Of a stretch of 64,000 nt of DNA, positions 21,248-32,600 are shown piece by piece (position 1 is the first letter of the stretch; each line of letters opens with the position of its first letter). The position numbers were made by a program, and so were the translations under genes. The notes under the pieces are model-generated. The model was given only the letters and a program-made list of their open reading frames with translations, was not told the origin of the DNA and did no database searches. Source of the stretch: Symbiodinium natans (taxonomy: Eukaryota > Sar > Dinophyceae > Suessiales > Symbiodiniaceae). The stretch covers positions 184,001 through 248,000 of the forward strand of contig CAJNDS010002402.1 of NCBI GenBank assembly GCA_905221605.1, in the 5' to 3' direction.

Positions 21248-22228
21248 ATACTCTCACTTGGGAGTCGATTACCCTCAACCGAAGTGAGGCCCACTCTGCT
21301 ACCACGGATTAGCTGCTTGCTTGCTCCTTGTGGGCATTTCTGAAAGCAGTGACATCGACGCCTCTACGGAATACGTCCCGGCTAATCCAGGGTTCTCAGC
21401 AGCTCCGGTGTTCTCGCACTTACTAACCGTGCCTTGCTGTTCTCCCCAGAATCGCCCTGGCTTTCTCGCGCTTACTCACCAGTCGACATATTCCTCACCA
21501 CAAAGTTCACTGCCCATTGGGACTCGAGGCTTCTCCATTGCAATGCTGGTATCTGCCCTTTGCTGGCCTCCATGCCTGGCCAGTGTCCCTCATCCATATC
21601 TGGATTTTGTCTTTTATCCATAACTCACATTCCCTCAGACCAAGTCGAGGCCGAATGATTGCTTTGTTTGAGTGAGCACTGCTGGGCTGCGGTTGTCTCC
21701 TATCAATTGCTCCGACACACCGGCACCGCGGAGTCTATGCTTCAAGCTGCTTGACCGCTTTGCGCCCAGTAGCATCAGCATTCAAGCTGCATGCAGTGCT
21801 TCCAGAGTCTCCAAGACTCAATTCCGGCAGACCAATCAGTGCCCGGCCTGCCCATTCATCATTCTACCCTCAGCTGATGCGAGGCCGGAACATCATGCAC
21901 CGTTCTTCCTCAGCGAGGCGTTTTCGCAACCCTGCTGTTGTTCCCTCAGCCGTGGCGAGGCCGAACCATCCGTTCCCTCAGCCGAGGCGAGGCGAACCTT
22001 TCTCCAGCATAGCGAGGCCGACACTGCCCTTGCATAGCCTCACATGGCATCTCTGCTGGTTTCCCGGGTTCTGAAAGCATTGTGCTGCGAGGGTATGTTG
22101 ATCACCCTCATTCCGGCAAGCTAAGCCTGCATTCGGGTTTGCCCTTACATGGCCCTTAATGGCGAGGCTGTGCTCGCAATTCAATCCAGTTCCACTGCCT
22201 GGTTACTGGCCGGCGACGTTCCATCACC
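21248..22228. repeat. Mini-hairpin-rich non-coding DNA, right flank of YR-1
   Basis: Mini-hairpins of the CCCTCAGC...GCGAGGCCGAA type at 21272-21291, 21867-21888, 21943-21965 and 21975-21996, all in the same orientation. No coding frame is supported. Confidence 0.65.
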
Positions 22229-22621
22229 TCAAAGGAGCATCCATTCCTCATCATCTTCCGACAAGGCCAGCATCCTTCTCGACACATCAGGGCCATACAC
22301 CATAATCACCAGCCTTCCCAGGTACCTGATTACACGTCCGCTGCCATCAATCATCAGGGATGGGTTCGTGGGATCGACATAGAAATCGATGTTCCAAAGC
22401 CTCGCATCTTCACAGCATCGGAAGTTCCGGAGCTGCAAGTGGAGGTTAGCTGCATTCAGGCTTCTTTGGACATTCCAATTCCCACAGCTGCCCCAGGCTA
22501 TGTTGCCTCTCCTGGTGCGACGGACAAAGTGGATACGATATGACTGCGACAGTTCCAGGAAGAGCCCTTCACGACGCCCCTGGTGTGACCATGCAAATAC
22601 ACAGCATGTAATTGCCGGCAT
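22229..22621 (-). CDS. Hypothetical protein, unrecognised
   Basis: About 130 residues from the ATG at 22621 (MPAITCCVFAWS...); the frame stays open upstream to about 22759. The composition looks protein-like (NIDFYVDPTNPSLMIDG, then VIRYLGRLVIMVYGPD, then an acidic end SEDDEEWMLL) with alternating beta-like stretches. It has the same strand as the non-LTR element and the kinase-like copies to its right. I do not recognise the family, and only one copy is seen, so it may be a decayed element gene. Confidence 0.35.
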   Translation of the reverse strand: MPAITCCVFAWSHQGRREGLFLELSQSYRIHFVRRTRRGNIAWGSCGNWNVQRSLNAANLHLQLRNFRCCEDARLWNIDFYVDPTNPSLMIDGSGRVIRYLGRLVIMVYGPDVSRRMLALSEDDEEWMLL

Positions 22622-22829
22622 GGTCCGTCGCTCTCCGTCTGCCTTGCAGCAAGTCTCTTTGGCGTGTGGCACACTGTCCAGGGCACAGTGGACGGCCACT
22701 CTGGTCGCCGATAGCCCACGGGCGGAAATCTGGGTTGAGACGGGGCCCTGTGCCAACAAGGGAAGTTAAGGCCTCGGAACCCGATTCACTCGCACAGGTC
22801 TGCTATCTTCTTGCACCTCAGTTCCAGGA

Positions 22830-22980
22830 GGTGTTTCCCTCAACCGTAGTGAGGCCGACCTATGTTGTCCCTCCGAAGCGAGGCCGAAGACTTTCCACAA
22901 TCCTCAGCTCAGGCGAGGCCGACAACACCCTCAGCAGCGAGGTCGAAAGTTCCCTCAGCACTCGGCGAGGCCGTACACAG
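22830..22980. repeat. Mini-hairpin cluster
   Basis: Five CCCTC...GAGG(C/T)CG units in 140 bp, at 22837-22858, 22869-22888, 22902-22922, 22928-22947 and 22952-22973. Loops vary from 3 to 9 bases while the arms and the CCGAA tail are kept. Confidence 0.8.
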
Positions 22981-23462
22981 GCAGCTATGTGGCTGGCAGA
23001 ACTACCGAGCAAACACAGTGGTTTCGGTTTGAGTCCTGTTGGAGCCCACCCTTAGGTACAGCCTCCAGGCCACCGAACAGCTCACTACCTGCGCGCCCCA
23101 CCGGGGTTGAGCCGAGACTTGAGCCAACAGGAACTTTCGTCTGCACGCTGCAAGGCGTAGCCACCCGAAGGGGCTTAGGTAAGAGGGTGAAACATACAAA
23201 CTCTGCACAGTGAGACTACCGGTACTAGCCCTCACTTTCCCTCAGACATTTGTCGAGGCCGAAATCCATTCCCTCAGACCGTGGTCGAGGCCGAAATTCC
23301 CTCAGGTCATGCCGAGGCCGAATTTCCCTCATTTTCAGCACCCCTCAGACCGTAGTCGAGGCCGAAAACTCCCTCATGCCATCACGCCGAGGCGAGTAGC
23401 CCCTTGAGTTGTTCTGGTGCCTTCAGACCACCGGCCGTGTTTCCTGTCTGGAGCTGTACTGC

Positions 23463-24300
23463 TCACTCATCAGCTTCATCATACGGCATGCCCAAAGTGA
23501 TTTTCTGGACCTCTTCTGCCGGCACTGCAAGCAGGGTTCCGTCCCATCCTCGTTTTGCAATCCCGGCATCAAGTAGGTGCTGGGCAAATGGCCCGACATT
23601 GCCCACGCATGCCATCCAAAGCGCGCTGGCCTTTCCGTCGTACGTTCTGACCAATCCCCGTATGGTTTCCAGCAGCTCCACGTCATATTTCTCCAGGAGG
23701 CGTACGAGGCCACAGGGAATCTTGTACTTCTCGGTTTGCGTCGTCGACCACTCTGCCGTATCAAAGAACACCACTCGTGGTATCTCCCTTGACAGCGGGT
23801 CTCGCCCAACGTTGCTTACCGTAATATCCGATAGAGCAATATGTTGCATGGCCAACCAGGACGTCAGCGCAACCAGGTAAAACAGGGACTGTTTAAGTAC
23901 CCCGGTTTCATGGCGGTGCTCTTGCAGCCACGGATTGAACAGTTCTGCTCTGCGGATGATACTTCCATAAAGGTAGTGGTGGCAGTGACCCTCCACCGCC
24001 TCGTCGAAAAGGACTCCAATCCATCCGGCCCATAGGGTCCTGGTGACCAGGGTGGGGAATTTTTCCCCATACCCTGCTTCGTTGCCAAAACTCTGGGGTT
24101 CGGCCGCTAGTTTCATGACCCATAGCCGATCCAGAGCATATCCTCTTCGAGTACGCCCAGCTCCTATAAAGGGAAGTGCCCTAGGCTGCTGTAAGCTTTG
24201 CCCCGTAGTTGGGTTGCTTACCATTTGGACCTCCCCGAGCCAATGGAGCGTTGTCCTTGGCCGCTGCTGGTTTTGCTGTTTATGCACCAATAAACAACAG
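23463..24300 (-). CDS. Kinase-fold-like protein, 5'-truncated copy 1
   Basis: About 275 residues shared with the fuller copy at 27967-29181, from LLVHKQQNQQRPRT to YDEADE. It keeps all the kinase-like landmarks: FIGAGRTRRG, WVMKLA, FGNEAGYGE, ALSDITVSNVG, VVFFDTAEW. The N-terminal Lys-rich and AEG region is missing; the sequence runs into a T repeat at about 24300 and no ATG starts the frame. Compared with the 28-kb copy, indels are in frame (a GPFA insertion before QHLLDAG). Probably a dead or chimeric copy, but the frame is intact. Confidence 0.6.
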
Positions 24301-24620
24301 GAACTTTCGTCTGCACGCTGCAAGGCGTGGGCTTAGGTAAGAGGGTGAAACATACAAACTCTGCACAGTGAGACTACCGGTACTAGCCCTCACTTTCCCT
24401 CAGACATTTGTCGAGGCCGAAATCCATTCCCTCAGACCGTGGTCGAGGCCGAAATTCCCTCAGGTCATGCCGAGGCCGAATTTCCCTCATTTTCAGCACC
24501 CCTCAGACCGTAGTCGAGGCCGAAAACTCCCTCATGCCATCACGCCGAGGCGAGTAGCCCCTTGAGTTGTTCTGGTGCCTTCAGACCACCGGCCGTGTTT
24601 CCTGTCTGGAGCTGTACTGC

Positions 24621-25458
24621 TCACTCATCAGCTTCATCATACGGCATGCCCAAAGTGATTTTCTGGACCTCTTCTGCCGGCACTGCAAGCAGGGTTCCGT
24701 CCCATCCTCGTTTTGCAATCCCGGCATCAAGTAGGTGCTGGGCAAATGGCCCGACATTGCCCACGCATGCCATCCAAAGCGCGCTGGCCTTTCCGTCGTA
24801 CGTTCTGACCAATCCCCGTATGGTTTCCAGCAGCTCCACGTCATATTTCTCCAGGAGGCGTACGAGGCCACAGGGAATCTTGTACTTCTCGGTTTGCGTC
24901 GTCGACCACTCTGCCGTATCAAAGAACACCACTCGTGGTATCTCCCTTGACAGCGGGTCTCGCCCAACGTTGCTTACCGTAATATCCGATAGAGCAATAT
25001 GTTGCATGGCCAACCAGGACGTCAGCGCAACCAGGTAAAACAGGGACTGTTTAAGTACCCCGGTTTCATGGCGGTGCTCTTGCAGCCACGGATTGAACAG
25101 TTCTGCTCTGCGGATGATACTTCCATAAAGGTAGTGGTGGCAGTGACCCTCCACCGCCTCGTCGAAAAGGACTCCAATCCATCCGGCCCATAGGGTCCTG
25201 GTGACCAGGGTGGGGAATTTTTCCCCATACCCTGCTTCGTTGCCAAAACTCTGGGGTTCGGCCGCTAGTTTCATGACCCATAGCCGATCCAGAGCATATC
25301 CTCTTCGAGTACGCCCAGCTCCTATAAAGGGAAGTGCCCTAGGCTGCTGTAAGCTTTGCCCCGTAGTTGGGTTGCTTACCATTTGGACCTCCCCGAGCCA
25401 ATGGAGCGTTGTCCTTGGCCGCTGCTGGTTTTGCTGTTTATGCACCAATAAACAACAG
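24621..25458 (-). CDS. Kinase-fold-like protein, 5'-truncated copy 2
   Basis: Practically identical to copy 1 because it lies in the second unit of the 1158-bp tandem duplication. The coding frame and all landmark residues are intact; its start is replaced by T-repeat sequence at about 25458. No independent ATG. Confidence 0.6.
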
Positions 25459-25498
25459 GAACAAAAGGTCTGCACGCTGCGTCGCGTAGCCACCCGAA

Positions 25499-27500
25499 GG
25501 GGCCGTTGGTCAAGGTGAAACTAAACTAAAAAATTACCTCGCTTGAGGTGTTGCGTTCTCAGCTAGGCCCTCTCTCAGCTGCAACCCTCAGCACTCGCGA
25601 GGCCGAACTTTGCCCTCCGCATGCATTGCTGTTGGCACTTGTTGTGGCATCAGCCTCCGTAAGTTTGGCAATCCGCACTCAGCACTGGATGTTCTGTTCG
25701 AGGCATATGCCCTCAGCGCATGCGAGGCCGCAAAGTGAAACACGTGAGGTATGAAAGACTGCTACTCCAGGTTCGTCCGCAGCTCCGGCTTTCTCGCGCT
25801 TACTAACCGTGCCTTGCAGCCTCCCCCAAAGTAGCGTCGCCCTGGCTTTCTCGCTCTTACTCACCAGTCGACCAATAATGCATCTCACGCGGTTGCTTCA
25901 TGGTAAAACTGCAGCTCGAGGTCCCGGCGTTCTCGCTCTTACTAACCCGGACCGACACTGCAGAGAAGCATTGACTGTTGTTCCCTCAGCGGAGGCGAGG
26001 CCGAACAACCATTCCGCTGCATCAGCGCAGCCAGGCCCTCAGCTCCTCACGGAGCCAGGGCTATTTCTAGACAGAGTTCCCTTGCCAAGCCCTCTATCTC
26101 TATGTGCCCCCCGCGGCGCCACGTATACGCTGCTGCTCCGCGTGTCTTAGGACCACAGTTTCCATTCGGATTTGTTGTGGTAGGCCTTCCAGTGCATGAG
26201 GCCACGACTAACCACCACATCCACGTCACACGGCGAGGCAATTTGGCTCCAGCAGCTGAAGATAGTGTCACATACTCTGCTCGGCGTCCACGTGCTAGAC
26301 GGAGGCAAGCATGTCCGGCTCCCTTCTACGTCCCCGTTTCCTTACCGCAGCAGCCAGCACATGCACCATCCCCAGAAGCCAGAGCCGCCTTGCCCCAGCA
26401 AGTGCCCATACAAACCATTCACCATACAGTGAGAGCCAACATTTTTCAATAACCTCATACATCTGCAAGGTTCGCCTTGTCTGTGTGCACGGACAAACCC
26501 CAGCCCTTGCAGGAGACGTGGATGTAAAACAAAAAGGAGGCCTGCCATGTCCAGCAGGCTGATAACCATTGGTTGCCTTCAGATGGGAAAGCGAGAAGTT
26601 CGGGTAACCTCCATCTGAACCATGTCCGGCCAATACCAGCCCTAACAAACCCTCAGCACGGAGCGAGGCCGAGGAAGGCTTTCTTGGACTATTTGTCTAC
26701 CGGGGAGCAGCCACCAACAGCTGCTCTTCAACTTGCACTGTGCCGCACCACAGTCCTACTGCAAGTTCTTTGGCAACGGCGTCTCAGTAGCGCCAGTCAA
26801 TGAGCTTTGCGACACTGGTGCCTCTGTTATGTGTGTCCAGGCAGATCCACCAGGGTTGGGCCGATCTGTTCTACCTGATTCTACCTGCGAAGAATATCCT
26901 GTTGTGCTCAGCTTGCAGATCCCCGAAAACCAGCAAACTCGGGCTCAAGCACACCGCTATTGTTCGGGACACTCCTGTCACAACTGCAAGGATGCCGCTT
27001 GCAGTGCGACGTTGGCCTGCACTGTCTGCAACGTGCCTTGGCCGTTTTCCCCCGTGTTTCGGTCTCACCTTCGTTTTCCACACAAGCGAGCGAGGAACCC
27101 AAACTCACCCTAACACACAGCCCTCAATCCAAGTGAGGGTCGGCGGGTTTTGTTCACCCAGAGACAGCAGGAATCTCTGGTGAGCAACAGGCTCTAGCGT
27201 CACCCCTCAAGCAAATCGAGGCTGCAACTCTCACTGTGACCCAGAGCAGACTGCAGGCCACAAGGTTCCCTCAGCAACGCGAGGACGAAAAGCTTCCCTC
27301 TAGCGAAGCGAGGCCGAAGACTGTGCACTCGAACGTCCTTCGTCGTCGGCAGCAGTTGGCGGGCCGCCGCTCTATGACAGCTTAGCCGGTCAGCCGGCCT
27401 ACGAGCAAACACAGTTTTGCCAGGGCCTCAAAACGGAACCTACCCTTAGTTACAAGCCCCAGGGCCAGCCACAACGGCACTAAAGACGCTCTCTACCTGA
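25499..27500. repeat. Paralogous non-coding block, copy 1
   Basis: Matches 36895-38640 over most of its length (for example AAACTAAACTAAAA then ACCTCGCTTGAGGTGTTGCG, and further on GGCAGATCCACCAGGGTTGG). It contains mini-hairpins at 25585-25607, 25710-25733, 25983-26005, 26650-26672 and 27296-27318. No ORF has recognisable motifs. It probably represents untranslated or terminal sequence of the non-LTR element family. Confidence 0.75.
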
Positions 27501-27501
27501 G

Positions 27502-27715
27502 CACCCCACCGGGGTTGAGCCGAAACCTTGAGCCAAACAACAGGAACTTTCACGTCTGCACGCTGCGAGGCGTAGCCACCCGAAGGGGCTGTGGGTTCAA
27601 GTGAAACAAAAGCTTACTAAAACTGTGGGGTGAAACAGGTGAATTTTACGTCTGCACGCTGCTTGGCGTAGCCACCCGAAGGGGCTGGGGTATCAGGGTG
27701 AAACTTACAAACTCT
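27502..27715. repeat. Two T repeats in tandem
   Basis: One full and one partial T repeat, joined by AAAGCTTACTAAAACTGTGG sequence that is also found after the T repeat at 2263. On the minus strand the first carries TTTGGCTCAAG, the longest match here to the 3' end of the dinoflagellate spliced leader. Confidence 0.7.
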
Positions 27716-27966
27716 GCACAGTGAGACTACCGGTACTAGCCCTCACTTCCCTCAGACATTTGTCGAGGCCGAAATCCATTCCCTCAGACCGTGGTCGAGG
27801 CCGAAATTCCCTCAGGTCATGCCGAGGCCGAATTTCCCTCACTTGCACCCCTCAGACCGGAGTCGAGGCCGAAACTCCCTCAGGCAGCACGCCGAGGCGG
27901 TATTCCTTGATTCGGTTTGGGTGCCTCTCAGACCACTAGCCATGTTTCTTGTCTGGGCTGCGCTGC

Positions 27967-29181
27967 TCACTCATCAGCTTCGTCATATGGCATGCCCAAC
28001 GTGATTTTCTGGATCTCTGTTGCCGGGACCGGAAGTAGGGTTCCATCCCATCCTCGTTTTGCAATCCCGGCATCCAGTAGGTGCTGGACATTGCCTACGC
28101 ACGCCATCCAAAGCGCGCTGGCTTTGCCGTCGTACGTTCTGACCAATCCACGTATGGTTGCCAGTAGCTCCTCGTCATATTTCTCCAGGAGGCGTACGAG
28201 GCCGCTTGATAACTTGTATCTCTCCTCCTGCAGCGTCGACCACTCTGCCGTGTCAAAGAACACTGCCCGTGGTAGCGATCCTGACATCGGGTCGCGCCCA
28301 ACGTTGCTTACCGTGATATCCGATAGAGCAACTCCTTGCGTGGTCAGCCATGACGTTATAGCCACCAGGTAAAACAGGGACTGTCTGAGGACCCCGGCTT
28401 CTTGGCGATGTTCCTGCCACCATGTGTTGAACAGCTCTGCCCTGCGGATGATACTTCCATAGAAGTAGTGGTGGCAGTACCCCTCCACCGCCTCGTCGAA
28501 AAGGACTCCGATCCATCCTGCCCACAGGGTCCTGGTGACCAGGGTGGGGAATTGTTCCCCGTACCCTGCTTCGTTGCCAAAGCTCTGGGGTTCCATCGCT
28601 AGTTTCATGACCCATAGCCGATCCAGAGCATATCCTCGTCGAGTGCGCCCCGCACCTATAAAGGGAAGCACCCTAGGCTGTAAGCTTTGCCCTTTCGTTG
28701 GGTTGCGGACCAATTGGACCTCCCCAAGCCAGTGGAGCGCTGTCCTTGGCCTCTGCTGGTTCTGCAGCTTATGCACCAAAAGGTGCACAGGCCTGACTTG
28801 CCCCATTGCCTCCTTTTGCTCCTGTCCCTCAGCTTCGTGCGAGGCCATATTGTGGGCACCTGGTCCTTCCGCCAGCGTGACTGTGCGAGGCTGGCTTGCC
28901 TCTTGCTCTTCATTGACACCCTCAGCTTGGTGCGAGGCCGCACTGTCTTCTCCTCTCTCCCGTAGGCGTACCGGACCCACCGGAGATTCTGAAGCACTCT
29001 CCTCATCCCTATCCCAAGTCTGCTCCGGGTGTCTGGCCTGTCGAAGCGGGGAACGGTCTCGGGGCTGATCCTGCTGCTTGTTCTTGCTTTTACCCTTGCC
29101 TTTGTCCGGCCGATTCCTTAGCCAGGATGGCAGTCGGGACCCTTGTCTCCTCATCGTCGCATCCGTCTTCCATTGCCTCAT
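27967..29181 (-). CDS. Kinase-fold-like protein of the non-LTR element, full copy
   Basis: 404 residues from the ATG at 29181, two bases after the stop of the RNDW ORF. N-terminal 130 residues: low-complexity KGKGKSKNKQQ plus two AEG peptides encoded by mini-hairpins (ASHQAEG, ASHEAEG). Residues 170-315 follow the protein-kinase order: glycine-loop-like GAGRTRRG (176-183), VMK (K193), Glu candidates at 204/209, a hinge-like segment GWIGVLFDEAVEG, helix LRQSLFYLVAITSWL, catalytic-loop-like LSDITVSN with D288 and N293 five residues apart, and FFDTAEW (D310) in place of DFG. Histidine of HRD and the DFG Phe-Gly are absent, so it may be a divergent kinase or pseudokinase. In-frame indels between copies suggest past selection on the protein. 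Substrate unknown. Confidence 0.7.
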   Translation of the reverse strand: MRQWKTDATMRRQGSRLPSWLRNRPDKGKGKSKNKQQDQPRDRSPLRQARHPEQTWDRDEESASESPVGPVRLRERGEDSAASHQAEGVNEEQEASQPRTVTLAEGPGAHNMASHEAEGQEQKEAMGQVRPVHLLVHKLQNQQRPRTALHWLGEVQLVRNPTKGQSLQPRVLPFIGAGRTRRGYALDRLWVMKLAMEPQSFGNEAGYGEQFPTLVTRTLWAGWIGVLFDEAVEGYCHHYFYGSIIRRAELFNTWWQEHRQEAGVLRQSLFYLVAITSWLTTQGVALSDITVSNVGRDPMSGSLPRAVFFDTAEWSTLQEERYKLSSGLVRLLEKYDEELLATIRGLVRTYDGKASALWMACVGNVQHLLDAGIAKRGWDGTLLPVPATEIQKITLGMPYDEADE

Positions 29182-29183
29182 TT

Positions 29184-29497
29184 CTACAGACCCGCCTTGT
29201 GCAATTTAGAAGCCCACAGCTGCTTCCGCTCTTCACTGAGGTAGGTCTCCGCTTGGTAGACCCAATCGTTCCTTGTGCGGCAGCGAGCGAGGCTGCGACA
29301 CGCCGCTTGTAGGTGAGTGTAGTTTGCCCTCCTGGGGTCTGTTTCCAGGAACTGCTCCTCCAAAATTGGTTTCCACGAATCCTCAAGTTTGATTCGCACC
29401 TGGAGGGTCAATTTCTCCGGCTGCTCGTCCTCCGGCCGGTCTTGTGAGGATGAGGACGCCGTTGTTCCACCCTCAGCTCTGCGAGGCCGAGGCCTCT
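29184..29497 (-). CDS. Small 'RNDW' domain ORF, copy 2
   Basis: The open frame runs from an upstream stop at about 29500 to TAG at 29184, with no ATG, so it may be reached by reinitiation or frameshift after ORF2. It begins with an AEG peptide from a mini-hairpin, a Ser/Glu linker, then the conserved domain: IKLEDSW, QFLE, RTRNDWVYQAETYLSEERK, QLW, KLHKAGL. The same motif set is in the ORF ending at 1641. It ends two bases before the kinase-like start (TAGAAATG). Function unknown. Confidence 0.55.
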
Positions 29498-29661
29498 CTC
29501 TTTACCCTCAGCGATGTCGCAAGCACGCGGCACCGCGAGGCCGAATTACACTCCCTCAGCAAGGCGAGGCCTTAACACCAATCGCTATTCCCCGTTGCGA
29601 GGCCCTCACCCTCAGCTACGAGGCCGAAAACCCTGTCTCCTTGCACCAAACGGCTACGGAA

Positions 29662-32600
29662 TTACTGCGTTCCCTCAGCTTGGCGAGGCCTAACAAACAA
29701 TGACATCTTTTGCTGTGCACTGGCTTGGGGCTTAGCTTTGGCGTGTTTCCCACCAAACTGAACGCGAGGCTGTTGAAACTGGACGCTGCTCATATTTCCA
29801 CCGTTGACAAGGGTTTGCGCTTGGGTTGCCAGCTTGCCCTGAGAAGTTCGCGATTTGCACTCACCCGCCAGGCTTTTATTGCACTTCTGGCTGACCGGTG
29901 CATGTGTTCTGTCACACTTTGTGCAAACCCATCGGATTCCCAAATTCACCATATTATGGGAGGGGTGGATACCCCACTCTTCCCGCACTCGCGCCTCCGG
30001 CTGGTTGACGCAGTACTGCTCCAACACCACCTCCAAGTTCGTGAGGGTTTGTTGTACATACAAACCGCACAGTTGGCATTTCAGTGTTAAATTCCGGGGG
30101 TGTTCACTGCCCTTCTCCCATTGGTGCCCTCGCTCCGGGTTTTCGAGCAACTGCCAAAGCCGCTGGCGTTTGTTGAGTTTGGCCCTGCCATGCTCTTTTC
30201 TGCATCCCTCAGCTTTCTGCGAGGCTTCCATCTTCTCCTTGTAATGCGCATGGTCCAGGATGAAGGGGAAATCTGCTTCGTTGCGCCTCCGCAATATGTG
30301 GGCTGCGCGTTCTCCGTAAGCCAGTGAAAGTGTACGCACCACGTTGTCCAGCTCTTTGACACGCCTCTTGTGCGCTGGGCTGTAAGCAGCCGCCGCTACT
30401 TCGCCACATACTTTGTCCGCCATGTCGTTCGCTGCACGTCTCCACAACGTGCCCGGGCCCATTTTTTCCAGGAATGCTTCTTCTGTTTTGTGGGACGGGA
30501 CCCATGTTGCTTTGATTCGTTTCTTTCCATTCCACACTTTGCTCCATTCCAGGTCATCGTCCGGCGGTTGTATTTTTTGTAGCGCTTGGACTGCCGGCTT
30601 GCAGTCCATTGTGACGTCAATCAGATCCTCCGTGTGCTCCATTAGTCTGAAAAGTGCACGGCGCTCCATGTCCACTACCGGCTGCCACGGGTAGACCAGC
30701 TCCGTAATTTGTCCGACTTTCACCAACTCACCATCTTTCCAGGTCATAGCCACCACTGCGAGGGCTGATGTTTGTACACGTGGGTCTATTCCTCCTGGAC
30801 CTCCGCTGGCGTCAGTGGCGAAGATCAAGCCTTCTGCTTCCACTGTAGCGTCTGCTGCAAAGCATCCTTGGTAGCGCAGTCCCAAAAGATGCTCCGGCGG
30901 CTTGGGGTGCCACACCGCCGGCTTGGGCAGGAGTGCCCTTGTCCACAGGCACTCCCATGGGTATTTGTGGCGCAGGTATTCCTGGAGCTTGGGTTCTTTG
31001 AACCCTTGGTCTCGCCAGTAAGGGCATTCTTTGAGGACATGCTCCAGAGTGGCTGGCACTTGGCACTTCTTGCACCAGCCAGGCTTGGACTCCGTGATAA
31101 CGCCCGCATGCCACACTGACTTCATCCCTTCCATAAGGCCCGGGCTTAAGCCTCCCAGCTTCGTCAGCTTGTGATGCGGCGTCCAATCCAGCCCCTCCTG
31201 GGCCCCCTTTCCACCTGCTTGTCGCGTTATTGCAGCCCTTTTTTGTTCCTCGAGGAATCCCTCAAGCCATTTGTAGGCGAGGCCACCCATGCGTGGCTGG
31301 GTCCAATCGACGTTGAGGACATTTCCTCTCTTCCATTTGCCCGGGTCACTTGCATCCACCTTCAAATCCATTAAGTACGCCATGGTTGCTGCCATCGGTC
31401 CCGTGACCAGTGGCCAGTGGTGTTTGGCCGCACTTAACCTCCTCCAAGTGGCTTTCCAGGCCAATTCAAAGTGGGCTTTGCCTCCACCAATCCATGCGCT
31501 GAAAACTTTTGCCACCACCTTGAAATGCTGCTTGTGGATTGTGCGCTTCGGGTCCTGACATTTCTTGGCTCCCATATCCAGTATGGTTTCCAAACTACCA
31601 AGCTTGTATTTGCCCAGGTGTTTGCCCACCACTGTTCGGAGCCACTTCATTCTTTTGGGCGATACCCCCACGGATGGGTGCCCCCACAAAGCAACGGATG
31701 TGATCGCGGCCTTGACTACGCGGAGTTTAGTGCTGGGCGGCGGCCCCAGCCTGGACAGCTTGCTCTGTCGGGCATGTGCTTTTTTTGCCCGTGTGGCCGA
31801 CGTCACCAAACGACGCTTTCGCCCACCGGTACTGTCGACGCCCAAGTCCCGCATCACGTCGTACACTTGTGGCTCATGCGGTAACAGTAGTTCTCGCAGG
31901 TGCTTGCTCGCCTGGGTACTGCTGGCTACAAACCCTGTCTTCTTGGATGAAATCGTGAACCCATTTGCGTCCATCCCGTCCTTTAAGCTGCGGTAGACTC
32001 GGATCGCACTGTCTGCCGCTTGTTTGAAGGATTTATGCTGGACGTCAATTGAGACATCATCCAACCAGCAGTCCACATTTGCCACATCTTTGCGCTTTTG
32101 GATCTTGTCAATCGTCTGATGCAATGCCACTTTCGCTAATGACGGCGCCGCAGGGCACCCCGCTTGCACTCCATTCGTAGCTCTGATGCCTGCCGATAGC
32201 ACCCCATCTGCTGCCAAGTATCTGGCACCCATGTACACTTCCAGTGCCATTTTCAGGATTAGCGGTGGATATTGCAGGTCCGTTGCTGCCGCTATCAGTT
32301 GCTGAAACTGGATGGTATCGAAAAAGGACTCAAGGTCCACAAATAGCGACACCACATGCACACCATTTGTCTTCGCCACCTCGTTTCGCAACAGTCTGCC
32401 TACAGCCACGTCCAGGCAGCAACTGCCTGGGACCGCCTTGTCGTACTTGGCATTTTTTGCGTAACTCACCTGCCAAGTACTTACCAAATCCCATCGCAAT
32501 CGGACCCAGGTTCGGTACAGGATGTGCAACAAGGCGATTGGTCTCTCCCGGGTCAGATTCTTAGGCAGCATTGCAATAAGTGAGACTGTCATTTGTTTCG

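Larger units (their letters stand above)
23173..25488. repeat. 1158-bp tandem duplication carrying the kinase-like gene
   Basis: 23173-24330 and 24331-25488 are nearly identical over the full unit (constant offset 1158). Each holds one truncated kinase-like ORF plus its 3' mini-hairpin array (for example 23239-23263, 23271-23295, 23299-23322 and 23342-23366). A T repeat lies at each junction, so unequal recombination between T repeats could have made the duplication. Confidence 0.85.

Noticed and set aside
23239-23394. Regular short repeats that might be a CRISPR array
   Set aside because: Repeat arms are 4-7 bp, spacers are irregular and very short, and the context is eukaryotic retroelement DNA; they are mini-hairpins.
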